Shown here: positions 43,290 through 54,655 of the stretch, in pieces
How positions within the stretch are numbered: the first letter of the stretch is position 1
Layout: each line of letters opens with the position of its first letter
NCBI GenBank assembly: GCA_009760885.1
Contig: CM019703.1
Span: 9,149,959-9,213,958, forward strand
Direction: 5' to 3'
Source of the DNA: Achatina immaculata
Taxonomy: Eukaryota; Mollusca; Gastropoda; Stylommatophora; Achatinidae
Length of the DNA: 64,000 bases
The notes under the pieces: model-generated
The model's input: only the letters and a program-made list of their open reading frames with translations
Databases searched by the model: none
Told to the model about the DNA's origin: nothing
Position numbers and translations under genes: made by a program

Positions 43290-43745
43290 TCCTGTTTGTA
43301 CCCTAAAGCTGCTGGAGGTATGTTCTCCACAGATAACTTTGCACTGAAAACCCTCGTATAGGGCTTTGATTACATTAACTATTTTATGGGGGAGGCCATG
43401 CCATCTTAGGATTTTCCACAGTGCATCTCTGTTGACACTGTCAAAGGCTTTCTCAAAATCTATGAATAATGCATATGTTGTGCTATGCTACTCAATTGCC
43501 TGCTCTAATATTTGTCTAAGTACAAATATGTGGTCTATGCATGCTCTTCCTTTCCTAAATCCTGCCTGCTCTTTCCGAAGTTTTTCCTCAAGTGTTGGTA
43601 CAATTCTGTTGATGATTATTCTGCAAAATACTTTACTGGTGAGTGGCAGTAGGGTAATGCCTCTCCAGTTCCCGCAATCTCTGAGGTCACCCTTCTTTGG
43701 TAGTTTTACTATAAGCCCAGTTTTCCACTCCTCTGGGGCCCCAGA
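42342..43745 (-). mobile_element. LINE-C copy 3, longest
   Basis: 1.4-kb 5'-truncated LINE-C with a (GA)n tail (42342-42381 on minus). It covers the reverse-transcriptase fingers (LIVKLPKKGDLRDCGNWRG, EQAGFRKGRACIDH), motif A (FIDFEKAFDSV), GVKQGCVLSP, the FADD active site and the C-terminal RWLGHVLRM. One in-frame stop lies upstream of motif A (QAIE-stop-HSTT), with a frameshift near the 3' end. Confidence 0.93.
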
Positions 43746-44315
43746 GGATAGTGGTATTGATGACCGTTTAAAATAGTAGTACTATGTCATACACTTTTCT
43801 ACTATGCACTATGTCTGCTTATTATTAATGCCTAAGATTGTAGGCCTACTATTTCCGCTAGTACTTCTGAGCTTCAAAACCTGAGCTTTCACTATAACTA
43901 GGATTCCGTAGTACTATTTAGTATTACAACGTTGAGACTTCACTCTTTCCACAACAGTCGAGGACCATCTCTTTCGTAATTGTAGTTGTCAGCTCAGTGC
44001 CTGCCTGGAGTCTGGTGGTGTCTCTTGATGTCTGTTTACTATTCGCTGACAGACTAACTCTTACCCAGTAGCGGCTTTCGAAAACTCAGTGGCAACACAA
44101 GTAGCAGCTTTACCTACCATAATGGCTTTATTGGTACAGGGGGTGATATAATGGCGATGACGATGAGTTGTAACAAAGGCAGTATGTTAACATGACATTA
44201 TGTTACTGCAGCAGGACAACAATTATGATTCCGGCGTCTGCTAACGTCAAAAGACTTCGAGGCCACGGGAATCCTACCACAATCTAAGACTTATTGTCCT
44301 ATACTACAAACTACT
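43746..44315. other. unassigned interval
   Basis: No gene or repeat family recognised. Confidence 0.4.
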
Positions 44316-44331
44316 CACTGACGACTCCTAA

Positions 44332-44594
44332 AAAAGGTAAAGGTACAGGTAATCCTGTCATGCCTTAGAGGCACATAGGGATATGATGTAACGCCCATAT
44401 TTTCCTTGACCTGTCATCAGACTAGAGAGTGATATGGTCAGTATCACGCCTGGCCGCATTTCCTTCCACAACTCCAGAAGAAATCGAGTACCCATTTCTA
44501 CAGCTGAGTGACTGGGATGCCTCCGGTCGGATTCGGACCCCCGACCTTCGCCTTGAGACATCAGTGCTCTAACCACTTCGCCACTCAGACACCC
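44332..44594 (-). mobile_element. SINE-1, best copy (tRNA-derived)
   Basis: 263-bp minus-strand SINE flanked by cactgacgactcctaa (44316-44331) and cactgacgactactaa (44595-44610): 16 bp, one mismatch. The head starts ggtgtctgagtggcgaag and has the B-box-like ggtccgaatcc. The tail at the low end is AGGTAAA-like units. Confidence 0.95.
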
Positions 44595-44819
44595 CACTGA
44601 CGACTACTAACATACAACTAAGTCCCTACACTGAGCTACAACTTCCAAACCAAAATAGAACTTCAACTCTTACTAAATCCTAAGTCCTAACCGTCATTGT
44701 CGTCTGCAGGTCCTTGTCGTCTGCCAGTTTAAGTGCCGCACGGTGCTTTTTTTCTACCCGAGCGCCAACCAAAAGATCGGGTTTTCCCGATCATTTTGTA
44801 CTTATTCTAGTATCTTACA

Positions 44820-45318
44820 TCTTACATACTTCCCGTGCCTTTAAACGTCACATAGGGCCCGCATGGTAGTTCACCACGATGTCCTGTCTTCGGCGAGTTT
44901 TTCAATCTCATCACTGAATTGGCTTCTTTTAACAATGTCCTCTTCAGAGTTTCACGTGGTCGACCTCTTTTTCTTCGGCCTGTTGTGTTCCGTTTGATAG
45001 CTTGTTTGGGGATTCTCTGATTGTTTCTTCTCATCACATGACCGATATATGTCCATCTTTTTTGCTGATCAACCGTGAGACAGGTTGTTGTTTGCTCTTC
45101 TGTCTGATCTCTGCTTTGTTCTTGAATTCATTCCAATTTATACCAAGTATTTTCCTTAGGCATTTGTTTTCGAAAGAGTCTAATTTCTTGTCTGTTTCTT
45201 TAGTCGTTTTCCAGCTTTCACATGCATAAATGAGGATGGATATTACATTTGAATTGAACAATCTTGACTTGGCTTTTGTGCTTGTAACTTTTGAATGCCG
45301 TATGTTCTGAACTTCTAT
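44820..45318 (-). mobile_element. LINE-A copy 2
   Basis: Two overlapping minus frames (44822-45037 and 45034-45333) encode the LINE-A C-terminus: LIYACESWKTTKET, FENKCLRKILGINW, then RRNNQRIPKQAIKRN and GRRKRGRPRETLK. A frameshift separates them. The 5' truncation meets a mariner relic at ~45319. Confidence 0.88.
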
Positions 45319-46310
45319 CGAAATTGTTGACAAAGTCCGACTTGGTGGTCCTGTTCAGATTACAACAGAAGCGAATGTGCAACGTGTGAATGAGATTATC
45401 AGAGCTGATAGACGAGTAACGATAGACAGTGTAGCAAGTGCAATTGGATGTTCACATGAATTAGCCTACAGAATAATGCATGAGCAATTGAATTTTCGGA
45501 AAGTTTGCTCACGTTTGGTACCCAGAGATCTGAATGACGAATACAAAATGAACCGTCTTGATTTGTCATTGCGGCATCTATGTCATTATGCATATGAAGG
45601 TGAAGACATGCTCCAAAGGATTATTACTGGAGATGAATCTTGGGTGCACCACTACCAACCAGAATCAAAGCGTGCCTCAATGCGATGGAAACACCCGTCA
45701 TCGCCATGCGCAAAAAAAAAAAAAAATTCAAGATTACGCCTTCTGCGGGAAAGTTATGCTGACAGTGTTCTGGGATTATCAAAGAGTGTTGTTAACCAAG
45801 TTCCAGAAGTATGGTGACAGTGTGAATTCTGTATCGTACTGTGAAGTTCTGTCAATGCTACGGGATGCAATTCGAAGAAAACGTCCAGGTCTACTGACTA
45901 GAGGTGTGCTTCTCCTTCATGACAATGCCAGACCACATACTGTTCGGTTAACCCAAGATAAAATTAGCCATTTAGTCCTGACTTGGCTCCAAGTGATTTT
46001 CGCCTGTTTGGTCCATTGAAAAACCACTTTGGAGGGAGAAGATTCTCGAGTGACGAAGAGGTGGAAGCAAAAGTAAAAAAAATAGTTCAGAAACCGGACT
46101 ATTATTTTTTAAATTTAGTAGTATTGCATCACTGGTTACACGATGGGACAAATGTATCAATGTTGGTGGCGATTATGTTGAGAAATAGGGGAATAATGTA
46201 GGTTCAAAAATTAAAAGTTTTCAAATTACTGTCGCATTTAGTTTTTTTTTTGTTTTTGTTTATGTTTTTTTTTGTAACAGGCATTTGCGAGTTACTTAGT
46301 GACTTCCCCT
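45319..46310 (+). mobile_element. mariner relic 3
   Basis: Transposase with DNA-binding helix region (TIDSVASAIGCSHELAYRIM), GDESWVHHY (first Asp), LLHDNARPHT (second Asp) and, in a third frame, APSDFRLFGPLK (third Asp). A deletion removes most of the spacing between the second and third motifs, and a 15-A run (45712-45726) shifts frame. The 3' end near gagttacttagtgacttccc resembles a mariner terminus next to (TA)n; no matching 5' inverted repeat is seen. Confidence 0.85.
45377..45817 (+). pseudogene. mariner transposase N-terminal part
   Basis: 146 codons with the helix-turn-helix and linker, the conserved MNRLDLSLRHLCHYAYEGEDMLQRIITGDESWVHHY-type region (first catalytic Asp at residue 86), then an A-run after which the frame is out of register. 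The start ATG is internal: similar residues continue upstream. Confidence 0.8.
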
Positions 46311-46883
46311 CATATATATATATATATATATATAATTGTAAAACTTTTGTGGAAAGCTAAATGACAACCTGTGCTGGTAAAGGTTATATTCCACCTCTTC
46401 GTGAATCACCTTGTTAGTCTTATCCGCTCTTTCAGTATGGGTAAAGAAGTATGGCGTACTATCGTCGCCATGTTCTGCCCGGGAAAATTTGTTTAGTGTG
46501 TCCATTTTGGGCCCTTCAGGTAGGCCCCACTGCAACTCATACCCAACCGATTCTGGAGGCTAAGACAAAGATTGACACTAAAGGAGAGAAGGAGAGAAAA
46601 AAGCCGGACAGGTGATAAATATATAAAAGACCCGGTGTCTGTAGATGAAAGGAAGCTCTGACGTTTTCTGTTGCTTTTCAGCTCAAGATCTTGTGTCAGA
46701 GGTGCCACATCCGATTTTTTTTTTGGGGGGGGGGGGGGGGGTTGCTTATGAGAACAGAGAAAAACAGTGTTAACAGTACTGCAGATGTTGCTAGCCTGTC
46801 TGATAAAGTCAGTCAGACAGTCCGACCACTGCCGATCAGTCAAGAAATCAACAAGTGCAGTCTTCCAGTGAATGGCAGACCAG

Positions 46884-46885
<2 letters not shown>
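46311..46885. other. unassigned interval with (TA)n and a G-run
   Basis: (TA)n at 46314-46334, a G-run near 46727-46741. No gene recognised. Confidence 0.45.

Positions 46886-46934
<49 letters not shown>
46886..46934. repeat. (GA)n microsatellite
   Basis: About 24 GA repeats. The sequence before it shows no LINE end I can recognise. Confidence 0.92.
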
Positions 46935-46935
<1 letters not shown>

Positions 46936-47984
46936 AGAGGAGGAAGAAGCTAGCTCTTATCAGATTTTATAACATTTCTTTGAATTTTTTAAAAATCAGT
47001 GCTTCTGATAGATGAAACTCTCATTCTTAAAGCTTGAAGTGCAAGAATGAACATCTTTCGCGTCATGACCGGTTTGTTATCTTCTACATCTTACATATTA
47101 TTACAGTCTTTCCCCCCTCGTACAGCAGTTCATTGTGGCTCTCATTTTCCCCTCTTTACAAGTCCTACCGTGATTTCTCCCACAAGCTGTTCGGCAATAA
47201 CACATTTTCTCTCTACCTCTCATAAATTACTTCTTCATTTTCTAAGTGCTTTCATTTTTATGTTTTGCATATTTGGCATATGGATGGTTACCATGCCAGA
47301 AACAGGGAACCTTACCAAAACATGCTATGCCTCCAGCATTACCCATACACATTTCCGTGCTTTCGGAGTGTCTAATTATTTCAAAGCATGCGCCGGAACG
47401 TCTCAAAATATATATAGTAGAAAAAAAAAAGCTTACAATTAAGACGTGAGGAGTACAGTTTCCATTCCACGCATGCGCATTATCCAAGGTGAGAAAAGAA
47501 TTAGTTTAATTAGGAAGATCTGGACGCATTAGTAGTCGTTCTTATCCATTGACACTCCCCCTTTTTATTGTAGCTTCACTTCCGTTTCCGCTTTCTCCAT
47601 AGCTTATTCGCTTCCGGTCTAATGGCGGCCAAACGCTAATGAATCGGAGTTTGTTTTACTTAGCTATGGTGACAAGTCTGTTTTGAATGGCACGGTTACA
47701 GACTGAGAAATGACATGCTATTGTAGATGTAAAGAATTCTGTCAGTCTAACAACTATCAAACAAGTTGTGTGGCAAGAGAATTATTGCTGATAAAATTCG
47801 CCTTCACTTTTGGTCACAAAAAATTTACTATACTTCCTTGTTAATAACTTCCAGACATGGAGTGCAGGATACATGATTATATAAACGTGCCTCTGAAAAA
47901 CACTATAACCAATGTGTAATAAATCTACAATCTGCACAAATTTTCATTTCATGAAAAAAGAAAATTTAGAAATACCATTTTCAG
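46935..47984. other. unassigned interval
   Basis: No repeat or gene recognised. At 47600-47640 a GC-richer segment carries cttccggtctaatggcggcc, an ETS/YY1-like pair, but the following ATG frame stops after five codons. Confidence 0.4.
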
Positions 47985-48350
47985 TTTTCATCATCATCAT
48001 CACCACCACCGCCACCATCATCATTATGTGCCATGCTAACTGGGGTTTGTGATTATTCTTCTCCATTGATCTCGGTCCTTGACATTTTCCATCAGCTCTG
48101 TTGGTGACTTTTTTAAAAATATTGTGTATCGAGTTAGACTGTCCATGATTTTTGTTTCTCTTGGTCTTCCCTTGCTTCTCTTTCCATTTATCTTTCCTGT
48201 TTTTTTTGTTGTGGTTGTTGTTGTTCTTGTTTTCAAGCCCTGCCCTTCTCATTATATATATTCAGTGAACGATGTCTGTCTTTTTCTTATTGATTTAATT
48301 AGGTTTCTTTCTACATTTGCTTTTGTTAAGAATTCCATGTTTGTCATTTT
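47985..48350 (-). mobile_element. RTE-type LINE 3' fragment, copy 3
   Basis: Minus-strand end of an RTE-type LINE: an (ATG/GTG)n tail at 47989-48027, then tgccatgctaactggggtt, gttggtgacttttt, ggtcttcccttgcttct and a remnant of the GHIM segment. Aligns with 18134-18400 and 27222-27610. Frameshifted. Confidence 0.78.
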
Positions 48351-48454
48351 CAGTTAACACCAGTGCTGAAACAAAGTGCCATTTTGTGCGATTCTTTCAA
48401 GAAGGATACCAGAAGACCTAAATGTTTAATTTTTTTCATCTATTTTTTTGCGAT

Positions 48455-49475
48455 TTTAGCTCGTGTGGAGAATTTTAAGACTGTATGGAATACCACCTAA
48501 AACTGTCAACGTCATTATAGAGATCTCTACAACGGATATTTTTGTGCAGTCGAGACGGAAGAAGGAATGGGCGAATGGTTTCAGATTGAAACAGGCGTGA
48601 AACAAGGATGTATATTATCTCCCTTGGGTTTTGGAATTGCCATAGACTTTATAATGAAAAAATGCTGTACAAGTAAAACGGGATTGATTGGATACATGGG
48701 ACCCAAATAGAAGATCTTGATTTTGCAGATCGCATAACTCTTATCAGTGGCAATGTGAAATCGATGCAAGAAAAAACAGATTCCTTGTCTTCTTTGGCTA
48801 GCAAAATAGGTCTTGAAATTAACAAAGACAACACAAAAATAATGAAACTTCTCATTAATCAAGAAGGAAAAATATACGTAGAAGGAGCAGCTGTTGATGA
48901 AGTAAACCAATTTGCATACCTTGGCAGCTACATAAACCAGGATGCTGACACCAGTCAGGAAGTTAGAATTAGAACTGCAGAAGCAGCATTGCCCTTCAAA
49001 AATCCTGAGAACATATGGAATTCGAAAGTTATAAACACAGAAACCAAGTTAAGATTACTCAAGTTAAATGTGATATCCACCCTCACTTATGCATGCGAAA
49101 GCTCGAAATCAACTAAAGAAATAGGAAAGAAATTAGACTCTTTTGAAAACAAATGCCTCAGGAAAATACTCGATATAAAGTGGAGCGAATATAAGAACAA
49201 CACAGAGATAACACACATGAGCAAACAACAACCTTTCTCATGGGTGATCAGAAAAAGAAGATGGACATATGTAGGCCATGTGATGAGAAGAAATAATCAG
49301 AGAATATCAGAACAAGCTATCAAGTGGAACACAACAGGCCGAAGAAAAAGAAGTCGACCAAGTTAGTGGACATAACATCCCTTGATGAATTTGAAAGACT
49401 CGCCGAGAATAGGAAAACTTGGCAAACAACTATGCGAGCCACATGTGACGTTTAACGGCACGGGAGGGATGTAAG
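48455..49475 (+). mobile_element. LINE-A copy 3, longest
   Basis: 5'-truncated LINE-A covering part of the RT palm: GVKQGCILSPLGFGIAIDF, then FADR where an active enzyme has FADD (48722-48733), then the thumb and C-terminus. The 3' end has gtttaacggcacggg followed by a TAAGATG tail. Confidence 0.9.
48755..49366 (+). pseudogene. LINE-A RT C-terminal part
   Basis: 203 codons from KSMQEKTDSLSS through QFAYLGSYINQDADT, LTYACESSKSTKEI, FENKCLRKILDIKW, RKRRWTYVGHVMRR to RRKRSRPS. The frame is continuous with the mutated active site upstream (FADR at 48722-48733), so the ATG is internal. Confidence 0.88.
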
Positions 49476-49489
49476 ATGTTGTTTTTGTA

Positions 49490-49720
49490 TGTGATCCTTG
49501 AAAAAGACTTGCCGAAATATTGAATTGTTGTATGTTCTTCATTTATATGTGGTCATCTTACTTTCTGCCCACTTTTCTCACTCTTTCTGTAAAACTGAAC
49601 TATACACTTCTGTTTACCTTCATTTGTGGAATCTACTGCAGCGTGACTATAAAGTGTGAATTACCTTTTGGACAAAGCGTCTTTCATGAAATAACAAACA
49701 GAAGGACAAATATTAGAGAA
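49490..49720 (+). repeat. Y repeat copy (inverted relative to 23.6 kb)
   Basis: Carries the GCCGAAATATTGA box (49511) and a ctttctgtaaaactgaactat block whose inverse occurs at 23.6 and 24.0 kb. Confidence 0.5.
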
Positions 49721-50320
49721 TTATTAGACTAAGATTTTTCTTTGGAAATGAGCTGACATTTTCTTGTTTCCTCAAACATAGAATCTACTACTACTACCAG
49801 TCACATCTTCTAGCTTCACAAAGTCATAAATTATGGGTTGTCTTCTCATGTTTACGTATGGTTCTTTTGTTAACCACTTGCCTTAAACAGTCCTTGTAAG
49901 TGCCCATGTCATGTGGCCTAGAGCTTGACTTTCAGTCACTCTATTTCAGAACGTCAGTTTTGACATATTATTAGCAATTGTCCGTTTATTGTTAATTGGA
50001 ATTGTTCATCTCTCTTATATTTTTTAACCGAAGGCAAACTGACTGTCTTTTTTTTCTCACGGTCTAAAGGAATTCCAGTAGAAAACAAAAACAAAAACAA
50101 AACAAAAAACAACAGAAGGTGATTCAAAATTATTGTCCAGGTGTCCGTGGCCTATAATTTTCATGCCTGAAAAAGATACAAGTAAAGCTGTTTACCGAAT
50201 ATGAAAGGCCGGCTCAGACTTCAGCATGTTCCTCATGTGTCATGTTCAGAGGGTTTTCACTTTCCTTCCAAGTCTTCTCTAGCGTTTGCGGTGTAAATAT
50301 TTCGACCACATAGCTTAACA
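49721..50320. other. unassigned interval
   Basis: Contains AAAAC-like runs near 50080-50110. Nothing else recognised. Confidence 0.4.
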
Positions 50321-50324
50321 TCAT

Positions 50325-51590
50325 CTATAGAGGTTACAAGAATATAGTCTTCTTCTTCTTCTTCGTTCGCTTCTACCATCAAGACTGTCCCGTGATCCTC
50401 CTTCATTTACTCCTGTGGTCCTCGATAGGTCCCGTGGTCCCCCTGTGGTCCCCGAAAGGACCACACGAGATCCATGAGACGACCACAAGAGGTTCAGAGT
50501 ATCGCGGGGCTTGAGCCTGTATTCTTGGTGGGTCTCAGAAGCGGGAATGCGTGACACCGTGGTTTTCGTTGCACCAGTTTAATCTAGAGTTGGACTTTCT
50601 TACCGGAAAACCTCGACGTGTTTTGGGATATATGTGTATCCCCGCCGGGTGAGAGGTGGTTGCCCATCCAGTCCAGTGTTGGACTTTCTCACCGGAAAAC
50701 CTCAGCGTGATTAGGATACGCATACATCCCCGCCGAGTGAGAGGTGGCTGCCTACCTAGACTGCACTGGTCCAGTGTCTCCGACTTCAGCATTTTGTGGT
50801 CGTGGCCGTTACCCTTCCTAGTTGTGACCAGGACAGAGCTTTTGCCCAGGAAGACGAATCCTCACCACTAGTAAGTTTCACCCCTGGGTTGAGCCGGTTT
50901 AGGCATATTTCACCAGTATGGGTGTAATACGGACGTGGCCGGCCTCTAGAGCAGAGGTGCCGTGGTATGAGTAGCTCTCGCCCCGAGACCACTGGACATA
51001 CCGACTAAGCTTCACTTAATCCTTTCCATCACCTTTTCATATCGGCGTCGCACGGCAACCCTAATTTCTTTTTCGCATTTTCTTCATTGGCCAGGAGGAG
51101 TTTCACTCCATGCACGGCATCCGAAGAATCTCGCCACCATTGTCTTAATCTCTGGGTTAAGCCGGTTCAGGCATTTCGCCCGATATGAGTGCACATAGGA
51201 CGTGGCCGACCTCCAGACCAGAGGTGCCGTGATTCGACTATTTTTTACTTCGCTTAATCCTTTCTTTCACCTTTTCCACAGTGGTGCCGCGCAGCAACCC
51301 CATTCACACCTTTCTTCACTGGCCGGGAGGAGCCCCACTCCACGCACGACAGCTGAAGAATCTCGCCAGCAGCGGTAGATGAACTACCAAACATGACTCT
51401 CATCTATCCGAAGCGTCTGGTTTTCAGGCGGCAGATATTCGCCTTCGACCCTTCTCCTGTCAGTTTGAACAGTTCTGCCACGAGAAAGCCAGGAGCTATT
51501 TGAGACGCAGGCCATTGGAGTGGAGAGCGTATCCTCCACCCCACCTCCGGATATAACAGTCCTTAGAACCACAAGAATCTAGTAAATAGT
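50325..51590 (-). mobile_element. X element copy 2, long
   Basis: The low end (50325-50680) matches X copy 1 in inverse orientation and carries the AAG-type tail at 50348-50365. It extends upstream to ~51590 and contains two internal tandem duplications: ~93 bp (50591-50683 / 50684-50778) and 268 bp (units beginning 50884 and 51152). Short minus frames share RATSY/PLVWRSATSY-type segments, but no known domain is visible. Class unknown. Confidence 0.6.
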
Positions 51591-51904
51591 GTCCTTAACG
51601 TATCTCCACGAGAAGATGTCATGCAACGTAATATCGAGGGAGCGCAGAGGCCAACCAGTGGGTCCATCACTTCTAGACACAGCGCCCAGGAAAATGCACG
51701 GCAAGAAATTCTCGAACAATATGAGGACAATAAGAAGGTTCACTATCTTTCCAAAACACCCACATTTAGTTCGCGATCCTCCAACTGCGACAACAGATAC
51801 AGCAGTAGCATATCCAGGTTGGTCAGCGCTGACACTTTTTTTTCAACAAAAAAAAAAAAAAAAGGTGGGGGGGGGGGGAGGGGGCGGCAAATATGTTAGT
51901 TCTT
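51591..51904. other. unassigned interval
   Basis: Two overlapping ~100-codon frames without recognisable domain; ends in an A-run and G-run at 51848-51888. Confidence 0.4.
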
Positions 51905-52105
51905 GACAAAGTCCACTGGATATTCAGTTTTGCAGTATCTTTTTTTTCCCATTTTTCGAATGTCGTTATGGTTTTCTGATCTACCCTCCCTCATACGCAG
52001 AACGTTACTTCATCACCAAATATCCACTTTAGAGGTAATTTTTGGTTATCTTCCACGTGTGACAAAACCTCTGTGACAAAAAATTAGAAATGGGCGGGGT
52101 TTATA
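51905..52105 (-). mobile_element. possible Tc1/mariner-type transposase fragment
   Basis: Minus strand, with stops: CHTWKITKNYL then WIFGDEVTF and a V-G-R-V-D-Q-K stretch, resembling the first-Asp region (FSDEATFHVSGKVN) of DDE_3-type transposases. Short and degraded. Confidence 0.45.
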
Positions 52106-52299
52106 GCTCGGCTTTAAAACTCGCACAATATGCACTTTGTAGTACTGATCGTGAAGACTGTTATGAATAACCATCCGAAGAGTCATTTGTGATACACAAG
52201 AAAGTCATGTAGTTAATTTTTGTTGGTTTCGAATAAAACGGTTCCTAGATGCGATGAACATTTTCCAGGGAAATGCTCGGTCTTCGTGCTCGTTTTCAG

Positions 52300-52313
52300 A
52301 CAGACAGACAGAC

Positions 52314-52404
<91 letters not shown>

Positions 52405-52407
52405 CAG
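52300..52407. repeat. (GACA)n(GATA)n microsatellite
   Basis: About 105 bp, mostly GATA. Confidence 0.95.
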
Positions 52408-53767
52408 AACCCACCGCCCTCGCTATGCGTGCGTATTAAATATATTGTCACGTGATTCGACCTTGTTAAATTTGCCTGCGCCGTTTGTGGCCTTCAATCA
52501 AGGCGAATTCCAACATAATAAGAAGGACTTTCTTATTCCTATCTCTCCTTATCTTTCTCTGTCAGAATTAATGGCGATGGAGGACGCAGAAAAGGCGTGA
52601 CTCCTCTCAGGACGTGAGGGAGCTAATGACAGGAAAGGAATTTGATGAGCCAGAAAATGGGCTTTCTATGCTCCAAATTGGAATGATTTGTAGAGCAGGT
52701 GTACATTTCTACACTCGGCGAGTTCTCTTCTCGGTTGACTCTGCACATTGAAGCTCTAACGATCTCGTTCTCCTGTTGGCATTGAGTATTTCAGTTCCTT
52801 TTCACTCTATTAGACCGTATGTTTTTTTTCTACTCTTTTGTTTTCTCTGTGTACCTGATTTCCTGTTTCTTTTGTTAAGCGTTTTTCTCCCATTATTTGG
52901 ATATATTGTATATGCATTTATTTTTCTCAGTGTTTTACTGTTCGGTTTTGTGTTCTCTGGCTTTTCTCTATCATTTTGATTCCCTAGTTCCTTGTTTTTT
53001 GTTCTTTTCTTGTATATATTCTGTTCATTCGTTTCTTTTAACTTTTTTTCTTACCATTTCTACTGAATTCCTTTCTTTCTCCTTATTGACTTGATTTTCT
53101 TCTTCTCTGTCTTTCCTTGTGCTATTTTCATTTTTAACATTTCCATCTATTCTTTCTTTGAGTTAATTTAAATTTTGTTTTCTTTTCTTTTCTCATATAT
53201 TCTATAGTTCATGTATTCTTCTTGTCTTTAATCATTTATCTCTTCCGGTATATATCTCAACTCTGTCTGAACATTACTTCCCCTGATTGTCTTCCCATTA
53301 TTATTCCCCATTTCCATCAATTTGCCAGAAATGATACATTTCATTTTTCGTCTTTTTTTTTCTCCCTTCTTGCTTTCCTGATGTTGAAAAAACCAAGGGT
53401 AAAGAGCAGATCAGTAGTTACATAAAAAATGAAATCTCCGATAATCTTTATTTACACACGAGCCTCACCCCCCCCCCCCCCCCCACAAAACCACACACAC
53501 ACACTCATCATTTTGTGACAGTCTACAAACTTTATTTCTCCGATCATATATTCATCAATAATAATAATAATAATAATAAAAAGATGCAAGTGAGAACTAT
53601 AAAATGAATCATTAATAAGACAATGATATGCATACATACGTTTCACGCAAGGCAATATTTGCAAAAAATAAATTTAAGTTCACACCAAGACAACAGTCGC
53701 CACTGAAAATATCCACACACACAGTGTGTATAACCAGTGGGTCTTTACCGTTTTTCTTCTTCTTTTT
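52408..53767. other. unassigned interval, T-rich
   Basis: T-rich between 52780 and 53400; poly-C at 53468-53484 and (AAT)n at 53557-53580. The hydrophobic Phe/Leu frames reflect base composition. Confidence 0.45.
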
Positions 53768-53769
53768 TT

Positions 53770-54150
53770 TTACTGTGAACTCCCTTCTTGGCCTCGGAAC
53801 AGCTGTGAACCCCTTCTTGGTCTCGGAACAGCTGCGAACCCCCTTCTTGGCCTCGGAACAGCTGTGAACCCCTTTCTTGGCCTCAGAACAGCTGTGAACC
53901 CCCTTCTTGGCCTCGGAACAGCCGTGAACCCCCTTCTTGGTCTCGGAACAGCTGTGAACCCCTTCTTGGCCTCGGAACAGCTGTGGACCTCCTTCTTGGC
54001 CTCGGAACAACTGTGAACCCCTTTCTTGGCCTCGGAACAGCTGTGAACCCCCTTCTTGGCCTCGGAACAGCTGTGAACCCCTTTCTTGGCCTCGGAACAG
54101 CTGTGGACCTCCTTCTTGGCCTCAGAACAGCTGTGGAACCCCTTTCCGGA
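53770..54150. repeat. 30-bp minisatellite, ~13 copies
   Basis: Units of ggcctcggaacagctgtgaa plus ccccttctt, 29 or 30 bp long. On minus it encodes a decapeptide repeat GVHSCSEAKK (frame 53770-54237), on plus LGLGTAVNP. Both strands stay open because most units are 30 bp, with few 29-bp slips. No signal peptide or flanking exon is evident. Confidence 0.92.
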
Positions 54151-54401
54151 CTGAGAATAATATTGGAAGTAAAGACATAAATCGAGAATAATGTAATGCG
54201 AGTGATGTACGTAAAATGAGGTTTTCGTAATTAACACGATGAGATATGAAGCAAACGTAAAATTTGTGCAAGGGTATTAGCAACGCACGACTGTATGTTG
54301 ATAGTATAACAGAGGGGAGGAATGAGAATGACAAGAAAAGGATGTGGTTATTGCTTTAAAGAAAAAAAAAAAAAACAACAACACCCCAGACCTGACATGG
54401 A

Positions 54402-54639
54402 ACAATTTTTTATAAACAGGAAACTACGAGGTTTTGGTAGGGTAAAGTCTAGGGGTGCTAGTTGGCTAAGTCGATAGTACGCTGTTCTCTCGTGGCTAGA
54501 CGGCTGCTCGTCCTACCGGAGTCCGTGTTCGAATCCCAGGTAATTCTCTTGTGATTTTTCTTTCTCTCACGTCTCACTAAAGTGCTTTGTCTACGATTTT
54601 TTCGAGGTTTAATCCTACAATATTTGTTCTCTTACTTTA
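54402..54639 (+). mobile_element. SINE-4 (tRNA-like head) with 16-bp target-site duplication
   Basis: Perfect direct repeat ccagacctgacatgga at 54386-54401 and 54640-54655 flanks 238 bp. The tRNA-like segment starts about 50 bp inside (ggtgctagttggctaag ... gtgttcgaatccc), the order of a Leu/Ser-type tRNA with a long variable arm. Confidence 0.75.
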
Positions 54640-54655
54640 CCAGACCTGACATGGA

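Noticed and set aside
47600..47660. Housekeeping promoter with ETS and YY1 motifs
   Set aside because: Motifs are short and the downstream ATG frame stops after five codons; nothing else supports a transcription start.
52776..53425. Membrane proteins from Phe/Leu-rich frames
   Set aside because: T-rich base composition; no conserved pattern or start context.
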